DNA from: Pleurostoma richardsiae
Lineage: Eukaryota > Ascomycota > Sordariomycetes > Calosphaeriales > Pleurostomataceae
Reading direction: 5' to 3'
NCBI GenBank assembly: GCA_030052745.1
Contig: JANBVO010000036.1
Location: forward strand, 310,001-374,000
Length of the DNA: 64,000 nucleotides
The translations under genes and the position numbers were made by a program. Positions 48,931-59,240 of this stretch are shown here, in pieces (position 1 is the stretch's first letter; each line of letters begins with the position of its first letter). The notes under the pieces were generated by a model. That model worked only from the letters and a program-made list of their open reading frames with translations. It did no database searches and was not told the origin of the DNA.

Positions 48931-49719
48931 ATGGCCGACCAAAAGAAGTACGCCGATAAACTCAAAGGGGACCGTGTCCTCGTCATTGGTGGCACGTCCG
49001 GCATCGGCTATGGTGTTACAGAGGCATGCATCGAAAGCGGCTGTGCCGTCATCGTCTCCGGGTCCTCTCAAGCCAGCGCCGACCGTGCCCTCCAGAAGCT
49101 CCGAGACGCATACCCTTCAGCCAAGGACCGTATTAGCGCCTCATCTTGCAGCTTTGGCGACGAGACAACCATCGAACAAAACATTGCGTCTCTGTTCCGA
49201 GAGGTCTCCGCGTCAGGGACAGTGGACCACATCGTATTCACGGCCGGTGATGCAATTTTGCCGACGCCCTTGGCTGAGTTTTCCGTGGACAAGATCAAGC
49301 GAGCAGGACTGGTGCGCTTCTACGCGCCTCTTCTGGTTGCTAAATACGCGACGCCTCACCTGACCGCCGGTCCGAAGTCCTCGTTCACGCTGACAAGTGG
49401 AGCTGCGCTTTACCGGCCCCATCCCGGATGGGCACTTACGGGCGGCTACCTCGCCGGCCTACAGGGAGTGATGAGGTCTCTGGCGCTGGAAATGAGACCA
49501 GTGAGGGTGAATCTCATAGTCCCAGGCTTGGTGGATACGGAGATGTGGAACATGGACGAGGAGACGAAGCAAATGATCTTTGAGGCCATGAGGGCCAAGA
49601 CGATGACCGGAGTCGTGGGGAGAGTGGAAGACGTCGCGCAGAGTTACCTAGGGGTGATGAAGGACTGGAACTGCACTGGTTCAGTTGTCGATACCCATAG
49701 CGGGCAACTGCTGATGTAG
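48931..49719 (+). CDS. Atypical short-chain dehydrogenase/reductase lacking YxxxK
   Basis: A single exon of 262 residues. The N-terminal dinucleotide motif is GGTSGIGYGV (about 19-28), followed by the expected Rossmann pattern and IVPGLVDTEMW after the active-site region. At the place of the catalytic Tyr-x-x-x-Lys the protein reads HPGWALTGGYLAGLQGVMRS: aligning RSLALEM with the usual motif puts Thr and Leu at the Tyr and Lys positions. A fungal SDR subgroup has similarly degenerate sites. It may bind NADP(H) with altered or no dehydrogenase activity, or use another mechanism. It is downstream of the BBE-like oxidase on the same strand, 1.4 kb apart. Confidence 0.88.
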   Translation: MADQKKYADKLKGDRVLVIGGTSGIGYGVTEACIESGCAVIVSGSSQASADRALQKLRDAYPSAKDRISASSCSFGDETTIEQNIASLFREVSASGTVDHIVFTAGDAILPTPLAEFSVDKIKRAGLVRFYAPLLVAKYATPHLTAGPKSSFTLTSGAALYRPHPGWALTGGYLAGLQGVMRSLALEMRPVRVNLIVPGLVDTEMWNMDEETKQMIFEAMRAKTMTGVVGRVEDVAQSYLGVMKDWNCTGSVVDTHSGQLLM

Positions 49720-50429
49720 GTGACTACCATTCTCCAGATAGTCTAAGTAGAACGACAACCGAAGTAATGGACTCGGTCTTATTATCGAGACTGTCATATC
49801 TTGCACTGGAATCCGCTCGTCCGGAGCGGCGGATCCCGGCGGACCGAGGCGGACCGGAACGGACCCACAGGAGGATTGGGATCCGGCTCCGCCCCGCCTT
49901 GAATCTGGATCCGGCTGAAGTCTGGGACTGATCCGCCGGTCCCTTTGTGAAAGCCACTTCGGATCCGGGTCCGTCTGTCAACTTCTTTCCGTCATATTTA
50001 ACACGTACAAGCAACTAGAGAGGTTGGAGCATCTAATCAGTCCATTTTCTCATTGGTTTTCGTCACTCGGCTAGTATCTCGATTTGAAAGCGATCTAGGG
50101 GCCGCGCAATATGACAGCGTCGACTCTCCCGGGGCCCGTTTAGTAACAGCGGAGAAGGCATATAAGGAAGCTGGACACATGGTCTATCTCGAGATGTCGA
50201 TTCGTGTATTGTGACACAACCGGTCGCAACCAGAATCACGGTATCGACTGTTTTCACTTTGTATCTTCTCCCACCGGCAAGCCTCAGCAGTCTGGCTGTT
50301 CATTCTTCAATGGACGTGACAAGGCAGAGCTGAGCTGAAAGGGATTTAATATAGTTCTGCATCTCCCAGTCGACCGTACGAACTACCGTCTCTCAGAATC
50401 TCCTCTCAAGTGGAAGCGTTATGCTTGTA
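49720..50429. other. Convergent intergenic region SDR / secreted protein A
   Basis: 710 bases. No gene. Contains the GGATCC-rich patch listed next. Confidence 0.5.
49808..49980. repeat. GGATCC/CGGA-rich repeat-like patch
   Basis: Four GGATCC hexamers fall within about 136 bases (starts 49831, 49879, 49907, 49961), embedded in many ATCCG and CGGAC/GGTCCG words on both strands, with much higher GC than its flanks. It looks like a degenerate short repeat or a non-autonomous element remnant. No terminal inverted repeats or target-site duplication could be identified by eye. Confidence 0.5.
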
Positions 50430-51401
50430 TCACGCGGCTGTTGTGGTTGCCGGAACACTTGTAGCTGGCGTGCTCATGGACGTCGTAGCCGTCGGAGCGG
50501 CCGTACTGCTGCTTGTGCTCTTCACCACCGTCGCCTGCACAACCTGGCCGAGGGCGTTGAAGATGATGTTGACAAGCGCCCCGAGTGGACCATACTCGTA
50601 TGTCTTCTGCACCAAACCTCCGGATAGCGTCTCGGCTTGCCCCGTAAATGTCATATTTTGCTCATAGTTGCCAACGATGGAGCTGAGGATGCCGCCCGCG
50701 TCACCGACCACCTCCTGAACAATGTTGCCGAGGTTGTCGATGATGAAGTTGAGCTTTGTGCCGCCTTGTACGATGGAACCCAGCAGGCCGTCAACGGCGC
50801 CGACCACCTCGGTCACGACGTCCGTCACCTCGTTAAGCAGGTTAATGAGCAGGGGATTGAGATCGAGAGAGGCTAGAGTGCGGTTCACGATCTCCACCAG
50901 GTGCCCGAGCCGAATGATCAGCTCGAGCTGTGCTTCCACGTCGGCAATGGTAATATTGACCTTGGAGATGCCGACCTGCACCCCCGCGTTGATGGAGACC
51001 AAGTTTGCTACTTCGGCAGCAAGGTTGATTTCGGCCTGAAGATTGTCTACGTCCAGCTCGATCTTGCCGACCGAGAGGTTGGGAACGCGGAGCAGAACAT
51101 CGGGGGGAGTAGATGTCGTGGAGCTGCCAGAAGACGTGACGCTCGAGCCGCCACCTCCTGAACCACCGCCTCCCGAACTCGTCGTTGCTGGTGTAGATGT
51201 CACCGTCCCGGATGCCGACCCGCTTCCTGTGAGGGCTGTCGTGGAAGCCGTGTCAGTCGCAGCGGGACTGGAATCCGTCAGGGCTGGGCTTGTTGCTGAT
51301 GGTGTGGGGGCAGCGTCCGTCGTGGTGTCCGTACTCGATTGCGCCACTACCATGGTAAGTAGGGAAGCAAAGAGAAAAGTAAAAAGGCTGGTGCTCCTCA
51401 T
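50430..51401 (-). CDS. Secreted Ser/Thr-rich protein of unknown function (paralogue A)
   Basis: A single exon of 323 residues. Clear signal peptide (MRSTSLFTFLFASLLTMVVAQ), then a Ser/Thr/Ala-rich, probably O-glycosylated region with two GGGGS-like linkers (about 22-98). The core (about 101-190) shows alternating hydrophobic residues: VDNLQAEINLAAEV, ISKVNITIADVEAQLE, HLVEIVNRTLASLDLNP. A region rich in Val/Ile/Gly follows and the end is again Thr/Ser/Pro-rich, without a convincing GPI tail. I do not recognise the family. The core is clearly related to the protein at 52374-53327, read from the other strand. Likely a wall or extracellular protein; no function is claimed. Confidence 0.85.
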   Translation of the reverse strand: MRSTSLFTFLFASLLTMVVAQSSTDTTTDAAPTPSATSPALTDSSPAATDTASTTALTGSGSASGTVTSTPATTSSGGGGSGGGGSSVTSSGSSTTSTPPDVLLRVPNLSVGKIELDVDNLQAEINLAAEVANLVSINAGVQVGISKVNITIADVEAQLELIIRLGHLVEIVNRTLASLDLNPLLINLLNEVTDVVTEVVGAVDGLLGSIVQGGTKLNFIIDNLGNIVQEVVGDAGGILSSIVGNYEQNMTFTGQAETLSGGLVQKTYEYGPLGALVNIIFNALGQVVQATVVKSTSSSTAAPTATTSMSTPATSVPATTTAA

Positions 51402-52373
51402 GTTCGCGGCACCAGAACCTTCCTAACGAGAGGCACTGTCAAACAAGTGAGGGAAGAAAGGCCGACGGGAGCATCAAGCTGAGAAGCTTACTTAGATTCC
51501 TACTGGGGTGCTTCTCCTAAATGATGTGAGCTACGGGGCCGTGGGCGACTATGGGGATATAAGGACGATCTCGTCAATCGGCCCTGGGCATTCCTCCACG
51601 TTCTCGAGGCACGACCAGATCTAACCTTCCAGGCTGAAAAGACTGGGCCAGGAGGCAGGGAGATGCCCGTGGCTGAACGCAATTGCTCACAATGTGCTCA
51701 CGATGTCACCATAGGCGTCTTATTGAGCCCGATATAGGGGTTAATTTCTCCTTGGTTCTGGTCATGAGGTAGGGAATCTTCCAAGTTACAGGGAGATTGT
51801 CTTCATGCGCCGTGACAGCGCCCGTCACCCTGTTGCCCCTGTCGCCCCTGCAGGGTTGCATTGAAGCGCGTTAAACCTGATTAAAGCCTCACGAGTACTA
51901 GTCTAGTAGTTGGTGGCCATTCGGGACATTTGGTTGCAACCCCCGGATGATAAAGACCGACCTAAAATCCCTGCTGGTGAATGCGGAGGCGGGACGTTTC
52001 AGAAGCTTATTGGGGAGATGGGCCTCTGCTTCATCCCCCCTGCTTCCCTCTGGATGTTATCTAGCATTAACTGGCCGTAATAACAGGAATCTACCATAGT
52101 ACGCCACAATGCCATCCTTCTCACGGGCCTCTGTCAGTCTAGACTTGAGGGGCCCCGCGCAAGACGTTGACAAGGGAGAGTAAAGTGACTGCGTATCAGC
52201 AGTCACCATACTTTACCCATCCTCTCCCCCCTCGTCCCCCTGACGGCCTCCGCTTACCTCGCCGTCGCTCGCCCTTGAACCTCAGCTATCCACGACCTGA
52301 AGGAAATTGTCCGCTCGGTTTCCCTGTCCCGCTTGCTTTGGTCATCAGTGATTGTGCAAACACCGTTCGTGCG
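51402..52373. promoter_or_regulatory. Shared divergent promoter of the two secreted paralogues
   Basis: 972 bases between the start codons of two head-to-head related genes; no other gene seen. It would allow common regulation of the pair. No clear TATA box near either start. Confidence 0.45.
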
Positions 52374-53327
52374 ATGGTGCTCTCGTTGCGCCAGGCATTC
52401 GTCCTGCTCGTCCTTCCAATCTCTAGCTTAGCAATCCTAAACGTGGGCAGTCAGAATGCGCAGTATCAACACCATGACCGGCGACAAGATGACGGCTACA
52501 TCGGCTATCATCTCGAGCACCGGGGTGATCCCGAATCAGCCGTCTATGCCACCGAAGACACGGACCCCGGTGTAGACGTCCTCGTTCCCGAGCCGGACGT
52601 CTATCTGAACGCATCTGTCAGCGTGGGCTATATCGGCATTGAGGTTGACAACATCACGGCTAAGGTGAATCTGGACGCGCAGGTGCTAAAGCTGCTGCAC
52701 TTCACCGCCGGCGTGGACGCAAGCATCGACCGCGTCAAGCTGACAATCGAGAATGTCTCGGCCAAGGTGGAGCTCGAGGCTCGGCTCGAGAACGTGGTCG
52801 AGATGGTCAACGACGTGCTCCACAGCATCGACCTGAATCCCATTGTGGCTACGCTCGGGCAGGATGTCGGCCGCATCATCAATACGACCATCGGCGACCT
52901 GACGCAACCGGTCGACAGTAACGGCAACCCGACGACGGAGAAGCGCGAGCTGGACTACAACCTCAACCACAATGTGCTGTACAGCATCAACGACTACAGC
53001 GGGCGGACGCACACGAACCGCATCCTCGCGCAGAACGGCAGTATCTTCGACGTGTACCTCGACAACGAGGGAAGCGAGAGAGGGAGGCGGTTGGTGGGTG
53101 ATTATGCGCACGACATGCGTTCCACAGGTCATAACAAGACCCTCTCCATCGACGGCCAGCCGAAGGAGTACGAACTGGGGTACGAGTACGACCCGTATCC
53201 CGGCATCATGGTGACCGCATGGGTGTACATGAACATCGCGGGCAGGGTGACGAGAACGCAGGTCATTGCAGAGACGTGGGGCGGCGGCGGCAGCACCATC
53301 AGTGATGACGATGAGGATGACCTGTGA
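52374..53327 (+). CDS. Secreted protein of unknown function (paralogue B)
   Basis: A single exon of 317 residues, starting at the ATG that opens a signal peptide (LRQAFVLLVLPISSLAIL). An Asp/His-rich, dibasic-containing stretch (HHDRRQDD) follows and could be a propeptide. The core (about 75-175) matches paralogue A: VDNITAKVNLDAQV, IDRVKLTIENVSAKVELE, NVVEMVNDVLHSIDLNP. Several N-glycosylation sequons (NIT, NVS, NTT, NGS, NKT) are present. The C-terminal half carries YELGYEYDPYPGIMVTAWV, weakly resembling TYEYGPLGALVNII of paralogue A, and ends in an acidic tail (DDDEDDL). The family is unknown to me. Unlike A it lacks the Ser/Thr-rich and Gly linkers. Confidence 0.85.
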   Translation: MVLSLRQAFVLLVLPISSLAILNVGSQNAQYQHHDRRQDDGYIGYHLEHRGDPESAVYATEDTDPGVDVLVPEPDVYLNASVSVGYIGIEVDNITAKVNLDAQVLKLLHFTAGVDASIDRVKLTIENVSAKVELEARLENVVEMVNDVLHSIDLNPIVATLGQDVGRIINTTIGDLTQPVDSNGNPTTEKRELDYNLNHNVLYSINDYSGRTHTNRILAQNGSIFDVYLDNEGSERGRRLVGDYAHDMRSTGHNKTLSIDGQPKEYELGYEYDPYPGIMVTAWVYMNIAGRVTRTQVIAETWGGGGSTISDDDEDDL

Positions 53328-54363
53328 GGAACTTGGGTCTGCCAGGTGAGCGAGGGCAAGGCGGCACGACGGCGCGGCGCCTGGTCTATACACGGGCTTT
53401 CCCATAGATCTCATATGGTCATGCTAAGGAGGACATTGTAGGTCTGTCTGTCTCTAGACCTCTGTGTCCGGCACAGATGAAGTACCTACTAGCGAGTGCA
53501 GCACGGGAGAGAGGCTGGCCAGCACACACAAGGCCAGCCCAGCGATATGTCACAGAGGCCAGGCCATCGCACAAGGAGGTAAACTCTTCTTTGTACATAG
53601 CACGCGGGTCTAATCAGATACGCTTCTCAAGAATACGTCGAGAATAAGCAAGGTTAGCAGTGATGCTCTATAGCATCTCACAGCAAGATTGACGCCTGTT
53701 ACCGACCTCCCTCAACCGAATCAGAATTGGCATTGCTCTTCTGAGAGTCCCCCTTAGCGACGCTCTCCCCTTCCCGCTCGCCGTCATTTCTTGATAGAGT
53801 GACGCAATATGCAGTCTAATGCTGGGTGATTGGTCGATATGCAGCCTGCCTTGGAAATTGTGCCTTACAGCTGGTATTAAGCACGGCAAGCCGTCCCCTT
53901 CGTGGTTGTCTGCCACACATTGAGATTAGCACCATATCCTGAAAGGTTTGTCTTTTCCATCACTGGTGCATGCAAGCACAGCTCGGTACCACTCTGCTCG
54001 CTATTTGCAGCCGGAAACCCAAGTCTCTCCCCAAAGATACAATCCGTTCCATACATTCACGCGTACTCTGAGTAGATGTGTGACTTTCCAGTTTACCACG
54101 ATTGCAGGGTCTTCAAAGAGTATCAAGAGTGCAAGACTAAGTAATAAAAAGTAATAGGTGCATAGTCAATACTGATTCAGATCCTTATATTGTCTTGAAG
54201 CGCGAAGTGGTACCTACTCTACCGATAAGTGCTATCGTTCACCTCCCATCCCTCAGCCGACTCTCGTCACACGGATATCATGGTCAAATCCTCCCGTGTC
54301 ACCAGTGGAATAAATGACAGCAACAAAACTCGCACGTCCCTTAGCTGCCAATTCGAAGAATAT
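53328..54363. other. Convergent intergenic region paralogue B / PTR transporter
   Basis: 1.0 kb with no gene seen. Confidence 0.5.
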
Positions 54364-56426
54364 CTACGACAAGGCCTTCTTCTCGTCCGACACAACACTG
54401 TCCTGCACGCGCGCCTCCTCTGCGTCGCTGTCCGGGTCGCGCTTCATGTCCGAGAAGGAGGTGTTCAAGACGAACTCCTCCTTATCGATATGGCGGAACG
54501 TCCAGTAGAACAGGACGGTGAGCACGGCGCCGGCGATGGTCGGCCCGACAAAGGCCCAGATGAGGTAGGGGTCACGGATGGCCGGGGCGGTGGCCAGACC
54601 GATGGCGGCGGAGATGGCGGTCATGAACAGGTTGATGGAGGCGACAAGGCCCTTCATGTTCTTGGGCGAGCGCGAGTAGGCGATGCCGTACGCAGTGACG
54701 TTGATGAAGATCTCGCTGATGGCGGTGAGGATGACGGGGATAGAGTAGAGCGCATAGGAGACGCTGGACAGCGAGTTCTCACCCTCGGGCACAATCTCAG
54801 CACAGGTCGTTGCGTTGTGACCGCAAGGGGACGTCTTGTAGACGTAGTACTGCAGGATGGGGAAGCCCACGGAGCCAATCGTGCACAGCGCAAAGCCAAA
54901 GGTCATGCGGGAGATGGGACCCCAGTGAATACCGAACCGCCTAAGCGTGGGGTAGACAACATGATTCATGATGGGGACGCCTGTGTGTGGTCATTAGTAC
55001 TTGTTTCGTAAAGCCGTCGGTTTGGGTGATGGCTTACAGATGACGATGCTGACGGGGTTCAAGTTGTCGAGCAGGTCGTTGGGCAGGCCATCAGTCTTCA
55101 TACCAGCAGTGAGGGCATTCGCAGCAGCACCAAGACCGCCGTCATTGATTTGGAAGATGGGCTGGAAGAGGAAAATGCCGCAGGCCTGGAAAGTGCGGCG
55201 CACATCGTCAACAAACTGGTCGTCGTAGTGGTAAAGCTTGGTGCTGCCGGCAGCGGCGCGCACGCTAGGCTTTCCATGCTCCCAGAAGCCCTTGCGGCCA
55301 ATAGCCTTGATTCCGCCGTGCTTAAAGCAGTCTCCAAGAACGAGGAAAACATTGCCGAGGTCTGAACCGCCTGGGGGCTGCTTGACCAAACGGGGGTTGA
55401 GGTACCACAACAGCGGTGGCAGAAGAAGGTACAAGATCGTCGGGATGAGATAGGCAGCCCAGTAACCGACAAGTTTAGCCAGATACGTGGTAGCAATACC
55501 GAAGCATGCGCCGACGTTAATCAGCAAATAGAACCACAGCATGACACTGTTGATGGACTCCTCCGGATCCACGATCACCTTCTCGCCATTCTTGTCCGTC
55601 ACGACGTGAGCAATCTTGTGAGGGCTCTGATCGATCACTGTTGGCGAAATATTGGGCTTGAACCTTCGGGTTGATCGTTAGTACACGTTCATGTCAGTCG
55701 TGGGGTTCTGAGGTCACTTACTGGGCTGCTCCGATGGAGAGCATGTAGAGGGATAAGGCAAAAGGGCCGATAGCGTGCCCGGATGTAAGGACAGGAGGAA
55801 GGGCAGAGATGATCATGATGACATGAGCTAGACCACAGATTGCGACACCCCAGCAGATCATCTTGAATCGACCGTACTTAGTGTCGGCCAGCCAACCGAA
55901 GAAGACAGGCAGGGCGTACGAGAGGAACTTGAAGGCCTCGGTCATAGCTGTAGCCACGACGGAGCCCTTGCCCAGAGCTCCAGCAGTGTACTGAGAGCCC
56001 GGCTTTGTAGCACCGGTACCGTTTCCATCGGGAGGCAGCGGCGCGCGGATGAAGTTCTTGTAGACCTGGTTGCAGCCGTAGTACGAGGCGCGCTCAGCGA
56101 ACTCGACGGCGCAGAGGTAGTAGCAGGATATGGGCATTTTGCCAGCCACGCGACGAAGAGAAAGCTTCTCCTCTTCGGTGGGGAGGACAAGGCCATGGTT
56201 CCTGGCATCTTCCTGGACCTTGTCGACGAGGTCGGGCGCAGTGTAGCCCGGGACAACCACCACGTCTTGCGACGCCCGGGACTTGTCGACGACAGCACCA
56301 ATGGAGGCGCCGACTGTTGGAATGGTCGTAGCAGTATCTGAAGCGGCCCATTAGTATAACACACCAAGATTCATAGATGGATAGTCTATCAAGAGATCGA
56401 CTAGCAGATCAGTCGGACATACCCAT
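54364..56426 (-). CDS. Proton-dependent di/tripeptide transporter, PTR2/POT family
   Basis: Four exons: 56426-56423, 56337-55722, 55663-55038, 54980-54364; introns of 85, 58 and 57 bases, all with CTAAC/CTAAT-type branch sites; about 620 residues. The first coding exon is only four bases (ATGG). Family blocks: EFAERASYYG (helix 1 region), GWLADTKYGRFK, GAAQFKPNISPTVIDQ (PTR2 signature region, formed across the second intron), FYLLINVGACFG and, late, FINVTAYGIAYSRSPKNMKG. Twelve or more hydrophobic helices are expected. It imports di- and tripeptides with protons at the plasma membrane. A large loop after FWEHGKPSVRA is characteristic of fungal members. The C-terminal tail is acidic and Ser-rich, with possible phosphorylation sites. 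Confidence 0.93.
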
Positions 56427-57982
56427 TGCAGCGGCCGGGAGGAGAGAGCAGTTCCGAGTGGGAGTAAAGTCTGCAGTGACAGAAGGCAGGCAAGAGGGGT
56501 ACTTTCTGAGGTCGCATGCAGCGGCCTTTTATCTATCACATCGTACGGCCTTCTTGGCCAACAATGCCAAGCCGCGTGCAACCATGGCGATAACACGTCC
56601 CCCAAGCCCTTCTAGAAGAGGAAGAAGCTTCGTCTCGCAGCTTCCTAGATGGGGGTTTGCCACGGTTCAAGGCCTTGAGAAGCCTTGGCAGCGGAGTGAT
56701 GGGCTGGCCGGAAAGACTTGGCCAGGAGCGGCGAGAGTGACAGGAGTCGATGTGATTGACGGTGTTGCCCAGCTGGGCCAATACGGGGCATCCTGATGCC
56801 AATCTCTCAGGCCAGAACATCAGTCCTGAGACTCTAGAATCGCAGGGCCAAGGTCGTTAGTACTCCACCCGTCATCTCCGTCCAGTGAGGATGGCCAAGG
56901 ATATCATGGCGATGTAACATCCAGATTAGCCCCGATCATTGCTTGGACTGCACGACGGCCACGCCGCCCTTCTAGCCACTCCTGCTTTTGCGGCCGCCCC
57001 TCCGACAAGCATCCACGACGCCGTTATCCGGGGCCGAGCGATGCTAACCGCTCGTTGTCCGACTCGTGCATCCCCCCAGCATGATTGTGTTCTGCGCTTA
57101 GATGGGTTGGCGTACCCGCATGCTATCATGACAACCCCTAAAACCCCCCTTTCCTCTCGGTCGAGGTTCTCCGCATGTATTGCAAGCGGAGAACTGCATG
57201 GGCCTCCCCAGGCGACGTTTGAGTAAGCCCAAGTCTGTTTAGGTAGGTGCTTTGAGATAACGACATCGCCAAGACATTGTTTGCCAGGGATGATTTGCCA
57301 TATTAATAGAATGAGCCCAAGCAGACGTCCGGGCGTAGAAGTCCGGCTCAGAACGGTGCATTGTCCATGGTAATTCTTCCTGCCCTTTCATTTACTCCGC
57401 TTCTCTTCTCTAGTATGTTGGATCTGGGCCGGTATTAATGCGGCTCATGCGGCGAAGTCGACGTGATCTTGGGAGCGCCTCGGCAGGAATGCCGTGGCTT
57501 TCTGGTGGCTTGGGACTGCCCTCACAATTGGAGCTTATCGAAGCTTAGCTTCTGCAGTAGAAACTTCTCAGAAAGCTGGGAGAAAGACGTCTGATTCGTT
57601 GATGAACGCTCCTGACTCTCGCGACGCCTTATCATGGATCAACACGCCCTATCTCGCCAAGCCTTGGCAACATACAATGATGATCTGTATTACGTATTCC
57701 GTACCTTGCAAAGCGGAATCCCGGGGATCTCGGTACAGTCCCGTGATCCCAGAGGTGTGAGAGGGACATGAGCCGACTGTGCTTTGAAGCCGATGCATAG
57801 CCTCTCAACCTCGACGACGTCGCTCAGATGATTCGAAAATGTGCATGGATTCCGATGGCCTGGGTCGCTCACAATCCTGTACATTTGTGCATTTCTCACA
57901 CATGCGCTTTGGGCATATCCGAATTCAAGTAGGCACATCTAAAGCGATAAACTCCACGCAAATCTCACACATATCGAGCGTC
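56427..57982. other. Intergenic: PTR promoter and methyltransferase 3' flank
   Basis: 1.55 kb with no gene seen; small open frames lack any family motif. An ACCCCTAAAACCCCCC run at about 57133-57148 is C-rich and similar in kind to the run near 32660. Confidence 0.45.
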
Positions 57983-59240
57983 TCATGAAGCTGGGGCAAT
58001 CTTTGCTGCCAGCTCCGGCTTTTGGCCATAGATCAGAGGCCTTGAGTAGCTTGTCAGTGGATAGCCAATGCTTGAACCATGGTTCAAGTTCCACACTTAC
58101 ATGTCGCCAACGGTCATAGTCCTTGGGTTCCGAATAGTAGAACGTGCCTTTGCAACGAGGACTTGCACTTCCTCCAAACTCCAGTCAAGGATCTGGCCGA
58201 CCGGGTAGATGGCAAAGCCATCCAGGCTGAGCTCAAGGTACAGGCCAGTGTATGTCCCAAGCTCCTTAAGCTTCTTGTCCTTCGGCCAGGAGCCGTACGG
58301 AATTTTGAACTTCTTGTGGGTGATGTCGGCAAAGCCCGCGTCCTGTGCCCATTTGTCCATACTGCCGTTAGCGGAGCGGAAGGTGCGGCCTAGCTTGTCA
58401 CCTGCGCCGTAAAACAAATTGGCCCACTGTTGAAAGATACTGGAGAGCTGTATTAGTACCCGTAGTGCTATTCAACGCCTAAGATGAGAATGTTGGAAGT
58501 CCGTTGGCGCCGAGGAATGCTAGACTTACTGTTTATCGTCGACCTTTACATCTGGGTTTTCTGAGCGCAACTCAATGTCCGGTTCTATGTGCTGATACCA
58601 GCCGCCAGGTTTCAGAGGCCGAAACATCTGGCGGTAAAATTTGGGCCAGTCATCGATAGCGCCCTGCATGTAACGAACATGGATGAAGTCGAATGAGTCC
58701 GGCTGAAAAGTCCAGTCCAGCTGTGCGTCGTCAATCTGGAAAGACAGGTTAGATGGAACCCAACTGGGCTGCGTGGGCGAGATGTCAGTGCCGATGACCT
58801 CCGCAGAGGGGAATCTGTCTGCCATGTCTCTGATGACCGGTTAGTCGATTAGGACAGCAAGAATTGTTAAAAAGGCATACGAACATAGCCCATATTCCGG
58901 TGCCAGTACCAATGTCGAGGACCCGCTGCTTGGTCGTTAACTTCAGCTTTGACAACAACAGCCAAGACCTTCAGACCTGGGGATTGTCTCCGATTGAGGC
59001 GAGATATAACTCATCACCCAGCATCAGTGTCAGCCAGTGATGTCTACCAATATTCGATGGTTTTCGAGGACTGGTACTTTCGACCTAGAATGTTCCGATA
59101 TTGTGGTATACTGGACGAGATAGACGCAGTTGAGTCGCGGAGACTGCACGGCGGTCAGTGCGTCCCAAATTTGAAGGGCGAAAAAGACGAGGAGACAGGC
59201 CTTTTCTGCATCGAGGGAAGAGTCCCTATCGTCCTGGTTG
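57983..59240 (-). pseudogene. LaeA-type SAM-dependent methyltransferase, probably broken in the N-terminal part
   Basis: From the 3' end the exons read cleanly: 58049-57983, 58439-58101, 58829-58530, then 58885 upward. They carry the SAM motif VLDIGTGTGIWAIDMAD (the donor after GIWA is GTTCGT, non-consensus), VIGTDISPTQPSWVPSN, FDFIHVRYMQG, KPGGWYQHIEP and the C-terminal YGQKPE. A 51-base intron (GTCTGA...AAGCAG) precedes the SAM motif, and RHHWLTLMLGDELYLASIG lies before it. Upstream, SSSIPQYRNILGRKYQSSKTIEYW is in a different frame: roughly a dozen residues expected between EYW and HHW are missing near 59053 and no splice pair repairs this. The acidic first exons (about 59190-59240) and the start codon are unresolved. 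The family methylates proteins or secondary metabolites and includes global regulators. It is either a pseudogene or carries a local sequence error. Confidence 0.65.

Noticed and set aside
52686-53414. Minus-strand open frame of 242 codons
   Set aside because: Antisense to secreted paralogue B; low-complexity His/Val-rich, no motif.
54229-55011. Plus-strand open frame of 260 codons
   Set aside because: Antisense to the last PTR transporter exon; Gly/Asp-rich shadow.
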